Below are positions 24,495-33,017 of a stretch of 41,020 nt of DNA, one piece after another. This stretch comes from Terriglobia bacterium. Its GTDB lineage: Bacteria > Acidobacteriota > Terriglobia > Bryobacterales > Bryobacteraceae. The stretch spans positions 1-41,020 of the forward strand of contig JAJPHS010000129.1 in the NCBI GenBank assembly GCA_021325175.1, in the 5' to 3' direction. Made by a program: the position numbers and the translations under genes. Numbering within the stretch: position 1 is the first letter of the stretch; each line of letters opens with the position of its first letter. The notes beneath the pieces are model-generated. The model had not been told where the DNA came from, did no database searches, and saw only the letters and a list, made by a program, of their open reading frames with translations.

Positions 24495-25517
24495 TCAATA
24501 CAGACGTACGCCGCGCCGGCCGGGCTCGCGGAACATGTGGACCGTATCCACGAAGCGGACCTTGCGCGAGGCGTAGGTCATCATCAGGGTGTGGGTCCGG
24601 CAGCCGTCGCCGAAGAAGCGCACGCCGTGCAGCAGCGCGCCGTCGGTGACTCCGGCGGCCGCGAAAATAATCTGCTGGCCCGGCGCCAGGTCGCGCGCGG
24701 TGTAAATCCGCTTGGGATCGCGAATCCCCATTCGTTCGACGCGCTCTTCCAGTTCCGGCGTATTTACCACCAGGCGCGCCACCATTTCGCCCGAAAGACA
24801 GCGCATCGCCGCCGCGGTGATCACGCCCTCCGGCGCGCCGCCGATTCCCATCACCGCGTCCACGCCCGCGCCGCGCACCGCCGCCGCGATGCCCGCGGAA
24901 AGGTCGCCATCAGGAATCAGCCGGATGCGCGCGCCCGCGGCGCGGATCTGTTTGATCAACTCCGCGTGGCGCGGCCGGTCGAGTACCATGATCACCAAAT
25001 CCTGCACCTGCCGGTCAAGCGAATGCGCGATCGCCTTCAGGTTGTATTTCACCGGCGCGTCGATGTCCAAGGCGTCGCGGCACGCCGGACCGGCGATGAT
25101 TTTTTCCATGTAGCAATCCGGCGCGTGCAATAATCCGCCGGGCTCGGAGGCGGCCAGCACCGCGATCGAATTCGCGGTTCCGGTGGCGCAAAGATTCGTG
25201 CCCTCCAGCGGATCGACGGCGATATCGACCTTGGGATATTCAACGCCGGGCGGAGGCGTCGCGCCGACCCGTTCGCCGATGTACAGCATCGGGGCTTCAT
25301 CGCGCTCGCCTTCGCCGATCACGATGTTGCCGTCGATCTGCACTTCCTCGAACGCGCTCCGCATCGCCTGCACCGCGGCCTGATCCGAGGCCTGCCGGTC
25401 GCCCTGGCCCATGGTGCGGGCCGCGGCGATGGCGGCTTCCTCGACCACCTGGACAATATCTCCGGCGAGGTCGCGTTCAATTGTATTCCTGTTGGCCACG
25501 TGCGTAGGTGCGATCAC
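24495..25517 (-). CDS. glpX: Class II fructose-1,6-bisphosphatase / sedoheptulose bisphosphatase GlpX
   Basis: 340 residues from GTG 25517. Clear GlpX blocks: [28 protein letters not shown] near the start, [18 protein letters not shown] (metal-binding Glu/Asp), [12 protein letters not shown], and [22 protein letters not shown] near residue 230. It hydrolyses fructose 1,6-bisphosphate in gluconeogenesis. An in-frame GTG two codons upstream (25523) is also possible; I prefer 25517 because TAAGAT lies exactly 6 bases before it. It follows the efflux operon on the same strand, but the 50-base gap with its own -10-like element suggests a separate transcript. With malate synthase in the window it fits growth on C2 compounds, though that link is loose. 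Confidence 0.94.
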   Translation of the reverse strand: MIAPTHVANRNTIERDLAGDIVQVVEEAAIAAARTMGQGDRQASDQAAVQAMRSAFEEVQIDGNIVIGEGERDEAPMLYIGERVGATPPPGVEYPKVDIAVDPLEGTNLCATGTANSIAVLAASEPGGLLHAPDCYMEKIIAGPACRDALDIDAPVKYNLKAIAHSLDRQVQDLVIMVLDRPRHAELIKQIRAAGARIRLIPDGDLSAGIAAAVRGAGVDAVMGIGGAPEGVITAAAMRCLSGEMVARLVVNTPELEERVERMGIRDPKRIYTARDLAPGQQIIFAAAGVTDGALLHGVRFFGDGCRTHTLMMTYASRKVRFVDTVHMFREPGRRGVRLY

Positions 25518-25523
25518 GCGCAC

Positions 25524-25529
25524 ATCTTA
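25524..25529 (-). promoter_or_regulatory. -10-like hexamer abutting glpX
   Basis: TAAGAT on the minus strand is followed by 6 bases and then GTG 25517. It touches the alternative GTG at 25523, making that codon unlikely to be transcribed from this promoter. Confidence 0.35.
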
Positions 25530-25552
25530 CCATTTGAAGACGTGCGCGCTCC

Positions 25553-25568
25553 ACGCGGCGCGCCGCGT
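25553..25568. repeat. Perfect 16-base palindrome at the end of the efflux operon
   Basis: ACGCGGCGCGCCGCGT reads the same on both strands and abuts the stop codon of the last permease gene. It has no loop and no T-run, so it is not a standard terminator; it may be a binding site, or chance in GC-rich sequence. Confidence 0.4.
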
Positions 25569-26728
25569 TATTCGAGTTGCTTGTGAAAGCGCGATACGCT
25601 CAAGCCCAGAATGGTGACGCCGAAAATCGCCAGCGCGGCCATTTGCGGCCACAGTGCATCTATTCCGGAGCCCTGCAAAAACACGCCGCGCACGATCTCC
25701 ATAAAATAACGAACAGGATTTAGAAACGTCAGCCATTGCGCCAGCGTCGGCATGTTGCGGACCGGGAAGGTAAATCCGCTCAGCATGAAAAACGGCTGGA
25801 AGAAGAGGCTGGTGGCCATCATGGCCTGCTGCTGCGTTCGCGAAACGGTGGAGATAAACAATCCCGCGCCCAGCGACGACAGCAAAAACAGCAGCGTAGA
25901 TCCGAACAGCAGCCAGAAATTTCCGCGGAAAGGAATATGGAAGACCAGCAGCGCCGCGCCCATCACCAGCAGCATGTCCCATACGCCCACCAGCACGAAC
26001 GGCAGCGTCTTGCCGATGATCAATTCGGTGGGCCGGATCGGCGTCACCATCAACTGCTCCATCGTGCCGATCTCCTTTTCGCGGACGATGGCCATGGCCG
26101 TCAGGGACAGCGTCACCAGCGTAATAATGTTGACGATCACGCCGGGAATGAAATAATTGCGGCTTTTCAGATCGGGATTGAACCAGACTCGCGTTCGCGA
26201 GCTGATCTGCGGAGCGGCGATTTTTACCGGACCTCCGGCTTCCTGGCTGCTCTCCACAAGCATGCCGTTGCGCGCGTGTTCGGCGGCCCGGCTCGCGTAT
26301 CGTTGAACGCACGCCGTCGCGTATCCGCTCACGATGCTGGCCGTGTTCGAATTGGTTCCGTCCACCAGCACCTGGACGCTGGTCGTTCGCCCGCGCTTCA
26401 CGTCGCGGCCAAAGCCCGGCAGAACGCGAATCACCGCGTCCACCTGGCCGCGATCCATCATTAGCTGCATGGAGCGTTCGTTATCCGGCAAGCCCGCCAG
26501 AATGAAGCGCCGGGAACCTTCGAATTCCGACAGCAGCTCGCGGCTTTCCGGCGTGCGGTCCTGATCCATCCAGGCGATTCGTGCGTTGTCGATATCCAGG
26601 CTCGCCGCGTAGCCGAAGATCAGAAGCTGGATGATCGGCGGCAGGAACAGCATGGATCGCATACGCGGATCGCGCAGCGCCTGGATCAGTTCTTTACGGA
26701 TGATTCGCCGCAGCCGTTGTCTCATCAC
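25568..26728 (-). CDS. ABC-2 type efflux permease, YbhR-like
   Basis: 386 residues. N-terminal span after RKELIQALRDPRMRSMLFLPP (the ABC2 export start), a large periplasmic domain (about residues 50-190), then five spans ending VSRFHKQL. MAIVREKEIGTMEQLMVTPIRPTELIIGKTLPF and LSGFTFPVRNMP...LNPVRYFMEIVRG are diagnostic of the YbhR/YhhJ group. With its paralogue it would form the heterodimeric membrane part of a tripartite exporter. The GTG start overlaps the upstream stop in a GTGA arrangement, the form also used at fliP and tolC here; ATG 26725 is the alternative. Last gene of the efflux operon. Confidence 0.92.
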   Translation of the reverse strand: MMRQRLRRIIRKELIQALRDPRMRSMLFLPPIIQLLIFGYAASLDIDNARIAWMDQDRTPESRELLSEFEGSRRFILAGLPDNERSMQLMMDRGQVDAVIRVLPGFGRDVKRGRTTSVQVLVDGTNSNTASIVSGYATACVQRYASRAAEHARNGMLVESSQEAGGPVKIAAPQISSRTRVWFNPDLKSRNYFIPGVIVNIITLVTLSLTAMAIVREKEIGTMEQLMVTPIRPTELIIGKTLPFVLVGVWDMLLVMGAALLVFHIPFRGNFWLLFGSTLLFLLSSLGAGLFISTVSRTQQQAMMATSLFFQPFFMLSGFTFPVRNMPTLAQWLTFLNPVRYFMEIVRGVFLQGSGIDALWPQMAALAIFGVTILGLSVSRFHKQLE

Positions 26729-27849
26729 GCCACTTTCTGCCGCAACTTCCGGGTTGCGAAATAAAACACCAGCACGCCGTAGCCCACCAGCAGCACGAAG
26801 TTAAACCACAGCAGCTCCAGCCCGATGCCTTTTAAAAAAATCCCCCGCGCGATTTCCATGAAATAGCGCGCCGGAACGATCAGGGACACAAGTTGGATCA
26901 CGCGCGGCATGCTGCCCAGCGGATAAATAAATCCGGAGAGCAGAAACGCCGGCAGAAACGAAAGCAGCGTGCCCATCTGATAAGCCATCAACTGCGAGCG
27001 GAACATGGCCGAAACCATAATGCCGAGCCCCAGCGCGCCGAACAGAAAAACCGCGCTCGAAACCAGCAGAAACACGGCGCTGCCTTCCAGCGGAACATTG
27101 AAAACATAAACGCCGACCAACAGCGCAATCAGCATATCCGCGGTGCCCACCACGAAATACGCGGCCAGCTTCCCGAGCGCCAGCTCCATGGGCCGCGCCG
27201 GCGTGGAGAGTAACTGCTCCATGGTTCCGTTTTCCCACTCGCGCGCGATGGTCAGCGATCCGAGATTCGCGGCGATAATCATGACGATCACCGCAATCAG
27301 ACCGGGAACGATGAAATTCTGGGAAAGCAGATTCGGGTTGTACCAGACGCGAACCTGCGTATCCACATTGGGCGCGTTGACCCGCGCCGTCTGGATGCTC
27401 GCCTGAAGCTGCGCCGAGCGGACCGCGACCACGGCTTCGGCGTAATTGATCGCGATCGCCGCCGTATTGGAATCGCTGCCATCGACTAAAAGCTGCACCT
27501 GCGCGGACTTGTTCAGCCCCAGATCGCGCGCGAAATCCCGCGGGATCACCACGCCGAGCAGGCATTGCCGCTTGTCGATCGCCTGCTCGATCGGCGCGTA
27601 ACTGTGCACCTGCTCGACCACTTGAAAATAGCGCGAGCCCTGAAAATCGCGAATCAGCTCGCGGCTCTGCGGCGTCTGGTCGGCGTCGTACACGTAGGTC
27701 GGGATGCGATCGACGTCCAGGCTGAGGGCCCAGCCGAAGATCAGCAGCATGATGAGCGGCTGGAGCAGCGCCGCCACCAGGCTGCGCGGATCACGCAAAA
27801 TGTGCAGGAGTTCCTTGCGAAAAATGGCGCGCGTTCTGCGAAAATTCAT
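26725..27849 (-). CDS. ABC-2 type efflux permease, YbhS-like
   Basis: 374 residues, same layout as its neighbour: RKELLHILRDPRSLVAALLQPL, a first span, a periplasmic domain with DGSDSNTAAIAINYAEAVV, then LTIAREWENGTMEQLLSTPARPMELALGKL and LSGFIYPLGSMP..IVPARYFMEIARGIF. The paralogues share the periplasmic pattern VQ.LVDG..SNTA and the RVW.NP motif, showing an old duplication as in E. coli YbhS/YbhR. ATGA overlap with the ATPase gene upstream. Confidence 0.92.
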   Translation of the reverse strand: MNFRRTRAIFRKELLHILRDPRSLVAALLQPLIMLLIFGWALSLDVDRIPTYVYDADQTPQSRELIRDFQGSRYFQVVEQVHSYAPIEQAIDKRQCLLGVVIPRDFARDLGLNKSAQVQLLVDGSDSNTAAIAINYAEAVVAVRSAQLQASIQTARVNAPNVDTQVRVWYNPNLLSQNFIVPGLIAVIVMIIAANLGSLTIAREWENGTMEQLLSTPARPMELALGKLAAYFVVGTADMLIALLVGVYVFNVPLEGSAVFLLVSSAVFLFGALGLGIMVSAMFRSQLMAYQMGTLLSFLPAFLLSGFIYPLGSMPRVIQLVSLIVPARYFMEIARGIFLKGIGLELLWFNFVLLVGYGVLVFYFATRKLRQKVA

Positions 27850-28790
27850 GCCGCTCTTTCCTCTTTTTCGATCAGGCCGACGAAGACGTCTTCCATCGAC
27901 GGCACGATGGAATCGAGCGCCCGTACCGCGATTCCCTTTTCCTGAAGAAGCTGATGAATGCGCGGGATCGCCGCGCCCGGATCGGCCACTTTCACGTGCA
28001 GCCCGCCACCGAAGACGGCGATATCGAGAATCCCCGGCTGGCCCTCCAGCGCGGCCATGCTCGCCAGAAAATCCGAGGTTTCCAGATTCAACAGCGAACC
28101 GGCGCCGAGCGACATTTTAAGTTCCGCGGGCGATCCCAAGGCGATAACCCTGCCTCCGTACATCAGCGCCACCCGATGACAGTATTCGGCTTCATCCATG
28201 TAATGGGTGGTGACGAAGATGGTGTGGCCCGCGGCCGAGAGCTGATAGATCAACTGCCAGAAATTTCGCCGCGCGATGGGATCGACGCCGCTCGTCGGCT
28301 CGTCCAAAAACAAAATCGGCGGTTCATGTAAGATCGCGCAGCCCAGCGCCAGCCGCTGCTTCCATCCGCCGGCGAGCAGCCGCGTCATCGTCGTTCTTTT
28401 CTCCTCCAGGCCCGCCATGCGCAGAACGTAATCGCGCCGCGCCGCGAGTTTTTGGTTCGATACCCCGTAAACTCCGCCGAAAAATTCGATATTTTCCTGC
28501 ACCGTCAGGTCGTCGTAAAGAGAAAACTTCTGCGACATGTACCCGATGTTATGTTTCACTTCCTCCGGCTGCGAGGCGACGTCGAATCCGCCCACCGTGG
28601 CGCGCCCCGAGGTCGGCGGCAGCAGCCCGCAGAGGATTCGAATGGTGGTCGATTTTCCGGCGCCGTTGGGGCCGAGAAAGCCGAAAATCTCGCCCGGCGC
28701 GACCTCGAGCGAAACATGATCGACCGCGGTGAACGCGCCGAAGCGCTTCACCAGCTTGTCGATGTGGACGGCGGAGGCGTCAGGCGGCAT
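27846..28790 (-). CDS. ABC exporter ATPase, equivalent to YbhF C-terminal half
   Basis: 314 residues. Walker A GPNGAGKST, Q-loop region GYMSQKFSLYDDLTVQENIEFF, a degenerate signature (RLLAGGWKQRLALG in place of LSGGxxQR), Walker B ILFLDEPTSGVDP, and the switch His in FVTTHYMDEAEYC. The C-terminal ~75 residues form the extra domain seen in drug-export ATPases. It overlaps the preceding ATPase gene by 11 bases. E. coli YbhF is one protein with two ATPase halves; here they are separate genes, with this one the second. The altered LSGG (AGGW) also occurs in some YbhF-type second domains. Confidence 0.93.
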   Translation of the reverse strand: MPPDASAVHIDKLVKRFGAFTAVDHVSLEVAPGEIFGFLGPNGAGKSTTIRILCGLLPPTSGRATVGGFDVASQPEEVKHNIGYMSQKFSLYDDLTVQENIEFFGGVYGVSNQKLAARRDYVLRMAGLEEKRTTMTRLLAGGWKQRLALGCAILHEPPILFLDEPTSGVDPIARRNFWQLIYQLSAAGHTIFVTTHYMDEAEYCHRVALMYGGRVIALGSPAELKMSLGAGSLLNLETSDFLASMAALEGQPGILDIAVFGGGLHVKVADPGAAIPRIHQLLQEKGIAVRALDSIVPSMEDVFVGLIEKEERAA

Positions 28791-29700
28791 GACGCGCTCC
28801 TTGCTCCCGCGTGAGGGCGATAAAAACGTCCTCCAGCGACGGCGTGATCGGGCGGAATTCGAGCGGAATCGCTGATGCGAGCCTTCCCGGGCTCGTCAGG
28901 GCCGGATCGAGGAACAGGTGAAGATCGGCGCCCGCCGGCTGCACGGTCAAAACTCCGGGCTGCTTTTCCAGATCGCGAATCGTCTCCCGCGGGATTTTAG
29001 ATTGGATCAGGAAAACCTGCCCCGCCAAGGTTTGTTTGAGCGCCGCCGGCGTATCGCAGCGGATCATTTTTCCGTGATGCAGGAAGCCTACGCGATTGGC
29101 GCGCTCGGCTTCGTCCAGATAGGCGGTGGCGACAAAGACGGTCAATCCGCCGCGCACCAGCTGATAAAGAATCGCCCAAAAATCGCGCCGCGAAACGGGA
29201 TCGACGCCGTTGGTCGGCTCATCCAGAAACAGCACGCGCGGCTTGTGCAGCAAAGTGCACATCAGCGCGAGCTTTTGCTTCATTCCGCCCGACAACTTGC
29301 CCGCCGGCCGGTTGGTGAACGGATCCATGCGGGTCATGCGCAGCAGGCGCGAGCTCAGCTCCTCGCGTTCGCCTCCGGTGATGCCGAACAGGTCCGAATA
29401 AAACGCCATGTTTTCGGCCACGGTCAAATCGGTATAAAGACCGAAGCGCTGCGCCATGTAGCCGATCTGATCCTTCATCAAATCGAGATCGCGATGGACG
29501 TCGTGTCCGGCGACCACCGCTCGGCCCTCGCTCGGATCCATCAGCCCGCACAACAGCCGCATGGTCGTCGTTTTACCCGCGCCGTCCGGACCCACCAAGC
29601 CGAAAATTTCGCCTTCCCTGACGTCGAGATTCAGATGGTCCACCGCCGTCAGCTCGCCGAAGCGGCGGGTGAGGTTCTCGGCATGGATGATGCTAGTCAT
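28780..29700 (-). CDS. ABC exporter ATPase, equivalent to YbhF N-terminal half
   Basis: 306 residues. Walker A is GPDGAGKTT (Asp in place of the usual Asn), typical of the first half of YbhF-type ATPases. Q-loop GYMAQRFGLYTDLTVAENMAFY, signature KLSGGMKQKLAL, Walker B VLFLDEPTNGVDP, and at the switch position FVATAYLDEAERA: the usual His is replaced by Ala-Tyr, so this site may be catalytically weak while the partner ATPase keeps its His. GAGGAA lies before the ATG; hlyD ends 19 bases upstream. Confidence 0.93.
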   Translation of the reverse strand: MTSIIHAENLTRRFGELTAVDHLNLDVREGEIFGLVGPDGAGKTTTMRLLCGLMDPSEGRAVVAGHDVHRDLDLMKDQIGYMAQRFGLYTDLTVAENMAFYSDLFGITGGEREELSSRLLRMTRMDPFTNRPAGKLSGGMKQKLALMCTLLHKPRVLFLDEPTNGVDPVSRRDFWAILYQLVRGGLTVFVATAYLDEAERANRVGFLHHGKMIRCDTPAALKQTLAGQVFLIQSKIPRETIRDLEKQPGVLTVQPAGADLHLFLDPALTSPGRLASAIPLEFRPITPSLEDVFIALTREQGARHAA

Positions 29701-29719
29701 TGCTTCCTCATGCGCGCTT

Positions 29720-30889
29720 TTACAGAAGAATCTCCGCGTCCACCGGCATGTTATTTTTCAATTCATGACTGGAATTATCGACGTCCACTTTAATGCGATA
29801 AACCAGCTTCACGCGTTCTTCTTTGGTCTGAATCTGCTTGGGCGTGAACTCCGCCACCGAGGAGATGAAGGAGATCTTTCCCCAATAAACTTTGCCGGGA
29901 TAGGAATCCGTCGTTAATTTTACTTTCTGGCCCAGTTTCACCCGGCCCAGATCGGTTTCGTTGATGTAAGCGCGGAGCCAGGGATGCTCCAGATCGCCGA
30001 TGGTCACCACCGTGGTCCCCGCCGCCAGCACCTCGCCCGGCTCGGCCGATTTCACCAGCACCACGCCGCTGATCGGAGAACGAGCTTCGGTATCGGCGAG
30101 CTGCGTCTCGGAAATTTGCACCTGCGCCTTCGAGCGCCGGATCTCGTCCAGACCGCCGGCCATGGCCTCTTCCTTTCGCCGCAGTTCCAGCCGCTGCGCT
30201 TCGGCGTTGGCCAGCGCCGCTTTGGCCGCGGCAACCTGCGCGCGGGCCTGGGCGATATCCTCCGGCCGCGGGCCTTCTTTCACCAGCGAATATTTCTGCT
30301 CGGCCTGATGCAGCAGGGCCTGCGCGCTGTCGAGCCTGGTCCGGTATTGGTCGTATTGCTGCCGTGAAATGTCTTCGTTTTTGAAAAGCTGCTGCGCGCG
30401 ATCCCAATCGGCCTGCGCCAGATCCACCTGAGCTTTCGCGTCGCGGACCGCGGCTTCGGCCTGCTGGATATCCTGCTGCCGGCTGCCGTTCAGCAGCTCT
30501 TCCAGGCTGGCCGTGGCGCGATTCAAGTCCGCCTGCTTGGAGGCGATATCGCTCTCCAGCGTCGCTTTCTGATAAGCCACCGCCGTGGCAAGCTGCTTAT
30601 AATTCGATTCCGCGCTGGCCACGCTCGCTTCATCGCGCGATTTCTGATGGCGGTAAATCATGGGATCGAGCACGGCCACCAGGTCGCCCTGCTTCACCCA
30701 ATCGCCTTCGTCGACTTTGCGCTCGATCATGCGGCCAGCCATTTTGAAGGAAATATCCACCTGGGTCAACTCCAAATTGCCGGAGACGAAAATGCGGTTG
30801 CTATTGGTCGCCTGCCGGGTGGTCCACCACCAGTAAGCGCCGGCGCCCGCGGCCATCAGAATCAGAAGGATAGGGATTCTTTTTTTCAT
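29720..30889 (-). CDS. HlyD/YbhG-type periplasmic membrane fusion protein
   Basis: 389 residues. N-terminal anchor or signal (KKRIPILLILMAAGAGAYWWW), first half-lipoyl strand VSGNLELTQVDISFKMAGRMIERKVDEGDWVKQGDLVAVLDP, a long coiled-coil hairpin from about 85 to 240 rich in Ala/Gln/Glu, second half-lipoyl EARSPISGVVLVKSAEPGEVLAAGTTVVTIGD, then the beta-barrel domain. It joins the inner-membrane ABC permeases to the TolC-like channel. An ATGA overlap with the tolC-like gene couples their translation. Confidence 0.94.
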   Translation of the reverse strand: MKKRIPILLILMAAGAGAYWWWTTRQATNSNRIFVSGNLELTQVDISFKMAGRMIERKVDEGDWVKQGDLVAVLDPMIYRHQKSRDEASVASAESNYKQLATAVAYQKATLESDIASKQADLNRATASLEELLNGSRQQDIQQAEAAVRDAKAQVDLAQADWDRAQQLFKNEDISRQQYDQYRTRLDSAQALLHQAEQKYSLVKEGPRPEDIAQARAQVAAAKAALANAEAQRLELRRKEEAMAGGLDEIRRSKAQVQISETQLADTEARSPISGVVLVKSAEPGEVLAAGTTVVTIGDLEHPWLRAYINETDLGRVKLGQKVKLTTDSYPGKVYWGKISFISSVAEFTPKQIQTKEERVKLVYRIKVDVDNSSHELKNNMPVDAEILL

Positions 30890-32211
30890 TGATTCACGTA
30901 CTCCCGGATACGTCCCGTGGCGGTCGCCAGATCGATGCGAGCCACGTTGTAGTCATAAAGCGCGGCGATCTCGTTTTCCTGGGCGCGCGCCAGGCGATTC
31001 TGCGCGTCGGTGACTTCGATTCCGTTGGCGACTCCGGCGAGATACCTTCGCTGCGCCTGCGCCAGTTCCTGCCGCGCGAGCTGCAACCCGTCCTCGGCCG
31101 TTTTTACCTCGCTTTCGGCGGCGTGTACGCTATCGAAAGCCAGACGAACGTCCAACTCTACCTGCTGCTCCAGATCACGCAGGCGCGCCTGCTCCTGGCG
31201 ATACTGCGAAAAAGTTTCTTCACGGCGGTAATCGCGCTTTCCTCCGTCGAACACCGGCACGCGAACGCTGAAGCCGTAGGTGTAGGTCGGTTGATTGCCG
31301 ATCAGTCCCGTGCCGATGGTTCCGTAATTGGCGTCGGCGGCGACCGACGGCAGGCGCTCGTCTTTTACGGAGCTGTAATTGAACCGCGCCGAAACCTCCC
31401 GCTGTTTCTGCGCTTTCAATTCGGCGCGCATTTCCCGCGCAACGGCCAGCGCGGAGTTGAGATCGCCGATGTCGGCGGCTTTATAGGAAAGCGCATCGGT
31501 CAGCTCGATCGGCGTGTCCAGTTTCAGGCCCATCGCGCGCAGCAGATTCAACGCCGCGCGGCGCCGGTCATCGGTGGCGACCACCAGGCGCTGCTGATCG
31601 TTGGCGAGCTGCACCTCGGCGCGCGTCACCTCGATTCCGGTTCCGGTTCCGGCATCCTTCAGGCGCCGCGCCTGATCGAGCAGCGCCTGCGAAAGCTGAA
31701 CATTGGCTCGCGCGGTCGCCAGCGCCGCGTCGGCTCGAAGCGTGGTGAGATAGGCGCGCGCCACCTGATCACTAATCTGGTTTTTGGTTGCATCGAAGTC
31801 GGATTTTGCGGCGGTTTCGTTCACTTTTGACGCCTGATAGCGCCGGATTGTCGAAAAATCGAGCATCGTCTGCTGCACGGTAACGCGCGCGTCGAACACC
31901 GAAAACGGTCCGACAATAGAGGGAATCGCGAAGCTGAACCCGTTGATTGTCGGGAAGTTGAAGTTGAAGCCGAACGCCTTCAGATTCACCGTTTCGCGAT
32001 GATCGGCAACCGAGGATTCCAAATTCGGCAGCAGGTCGCCGCGCGTTTCCAGGCGCCGCGCCTCGGCCTGCCTCATGGTCTCTTGCGCGATTGCCATCTT
32101 CGGGCTGCCTTCCGGCGCCAGCGCGACTTCGACAGCCTGCTTCAGGCTGACCCGCATCGTCGCCTCCGGCTGCGCGGCAAGCAAAAGAAAACCGACCAGT
32201 TCCAGCGTCAC
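30886..32211 (-). CDS. TolC-family outer-membrane efflux protein
   Basis: 441 residues from GTG 32211. A short N-terminal hydrophobic stretch (LELVGFLLLAA) is a weak but likely signal peptide. Two outer-membrane efflux (OEP) repeats follow: the first begins VSLKQAVEVAL, has ETMRQAEARRLETRGDLLPNLE and a helix ISDQVARAYLTTLRADAALATARANVQLSQALL; the second has LPSVAADANYGTIG, VRVPVFDGGKRDYR and VRLAFDSVHAAESEVKTAEDGLQLARQELAQAQRRY. The frame is open further 5' but that part overlaps tetR out of frame; the GTGA overlap with the tetR stop fixes the start. It supplies the outer-membrane channel, which the E. coli ybhGFSR operon does not encode. Confidence 0.92.
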   Translation of the reverse strand: MTLELVGFLLLAAQPEATMRVSLKQAVEVALAPEGSPKMAIAQETMRQAEARRLETRGDLLPNLESSVADHRETVNLKAFGFNFNFPTINGFSFAIPSIVGPFSVFDARVTVQQTMLDFSTIRRYQASKVNETAAKSDFDATKNQISDQVARAYLTTLRADAALATARANVQLSQALLDQARRLKDAGTGTGIEVTRAEVQLANDQQRLVVATDDRRRAALNLLRAMGLKLDTPIELTDALSYKAADIGDLNSALAVAREMRAELKAQKQREVSARFNYSSVKDERLPSVAADANYGTIGTGLIGNQPTYTYGFSVRVPVFDGGKRDYRREETFSQYRQEQARLRDLEQQVELDVRLAFDSVHAAESEVKTAEDGLQLARQELAQAQRRYLAGVANGIEVTDAQNRLARAQENEIAALYDYNVARIDLATATGRIREYVNQ

Positions 32212-32858
32212 GCCGCTTCTCCCCCCAAGCCGGCGTCGCCGCCCCAGGCATCGGCGCGAAAACCGGCGGCGGCAAAGGTCACCAGCCGCGCCAATACCGC
32301 GGGCCGGTCCGAGGGATTGCAGAGTCCTTCGCTGATTTCCGGCAGCACCGATCCGCGGGCCATCAGGTGAGCCATCGACCCAGCCGTAAAATGCAGGCGC
32401 CACAAGATTTCGGTCCGCGTGAGATTCGGCAAAGCCTGCTGGAGCGCCTCCACGAAACGGTTCACCACGCCGGCCAGATGTTTTTTGAAAAGCTGGCGGA
32501 CGAAGCTATCCGGCGTCGCCAGGATTTGGCTCATAAGTCCAATGGCCTCATTGGGATGGCGGACGAACAGGGGACTTAGGAAAGCCAGCAAAATCTGCTC
32601 CAGCGTGGGATTGGCGCCCGCCGCGTCCAGCAGCTCGATCCGCCTGCGATTCACCGGCTCCATGCGCCGCGCGATCGCGGCTTCAAACAGGCTTTCTTTC
32701 GTCTGGAAATGATAATTTACAGCCGCCAGGTTTACCCCGGCTTCGGCCGTAATGTCGCGCAACGATGTGGCAGTGAAGCCGTTCTGTCCGAACAGCTTCT
32801 CGGCCGCATCGAGGATGCGTTCCTTGGTATCCGGTACGCGTTGTGGGGTATTGCTCAT
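32208..32858 (-). CDS. TetR-family repressor, CecR (YbiH)-like
   Basis: 216 residues. N-terminal HTH: KERILDAAEKLFGQNGFTATSLRDITAEAGVNLAAVNYHFQTKESLFEAAI, with recognition helix LAAVNYHF. The C-terminal domain (RIELLDAAGANPTLEQILLAFLSPLF, later FVEALQQALPNL) resembles the DUF1956 type of E. coli CecR. In E. coli cecR precedes ybhG-ybhF-ybhS-ybhR and controls them; the same order is seen here, with a tolC-type gene added and ybhF split. It heads the operon, so it probably represses itself and the exporter; the ligand is unknown. The stop overlaps the tolC-like start. Confidence 0.92.
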   Translation of the reverse strand: MSNTPQRVPDTKERILDAAEKLFGQNGFTATSLRDITAEAGVNLAAVNYHFQTKESLFEAAIARRMEPVNRRRIELLDAAGANPTLEQILLAFLSPLFVRHPNEAIGLMSQILATPDSFVRQLFKKHLAGVVNRFVEALQQALPNLTRTEILWRLHFTAGSMAHLMARGSVLPEISEGLCNPSDRPAVLARLVTFAAAGFRADAWGGDAGLGGEAA

Positions 32859-32868
32859 ACGTTCGTTT

Positions 32869-32890
32869 CAATCATACGTACGATCGTTTG
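32869..32890. promoter_or_regulatory. Candidate TetR operator, imperfect palindrome centred on CGTACG
   Basis: The 22-base stretch has CAA/TTG ends and a perfect CGTACG core (32877-32882), with 14 of 22 positions symmetric. It fills most of the -35/-10 spacer and covers the -10 of the tetR promoter, so bound repressor would exclude RNA polymerase. The size suits a TetR dimer. Confidence 0.55.
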
Positions 32891-32899
32891 TTGAGTCAA
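32871..32899 (-). promoter_or_regulatory. Sigma-70-type promoter of the tetR-led efflux operon
   Basis: On the minus strand: -35 TTGACT (32899-32894), a 17-base spacer, -10 TATGAT (32876-32871). Transcription should begin near 32864, giving a leader of only about 6 bases to the ATG at 32858 and no Shine-Dalgarno. The best promoter in the window. Confidence 0.7.
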
Positions 32900-33017
32900 G
32901 CTGAAAAATGTGCGGCGGCGTTTTTGTTTTCGCTTCATGGAGAGATTTTAGGGCTCGCCTTGGCGGGCTTCAGAGCGGGAACCGGCGAACTACAGGATTT
33001 TTTGGGACGAACTCCGA

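Noticed and set aside
27846..29700. Frameshift splitting a single YbhF-type gene
   Set aside because: Both halves have their own start, complete ATPase motifs and C-terminal domains; the first has a good ribosome site. A natural split is simpler, though read-level checking would settle it.
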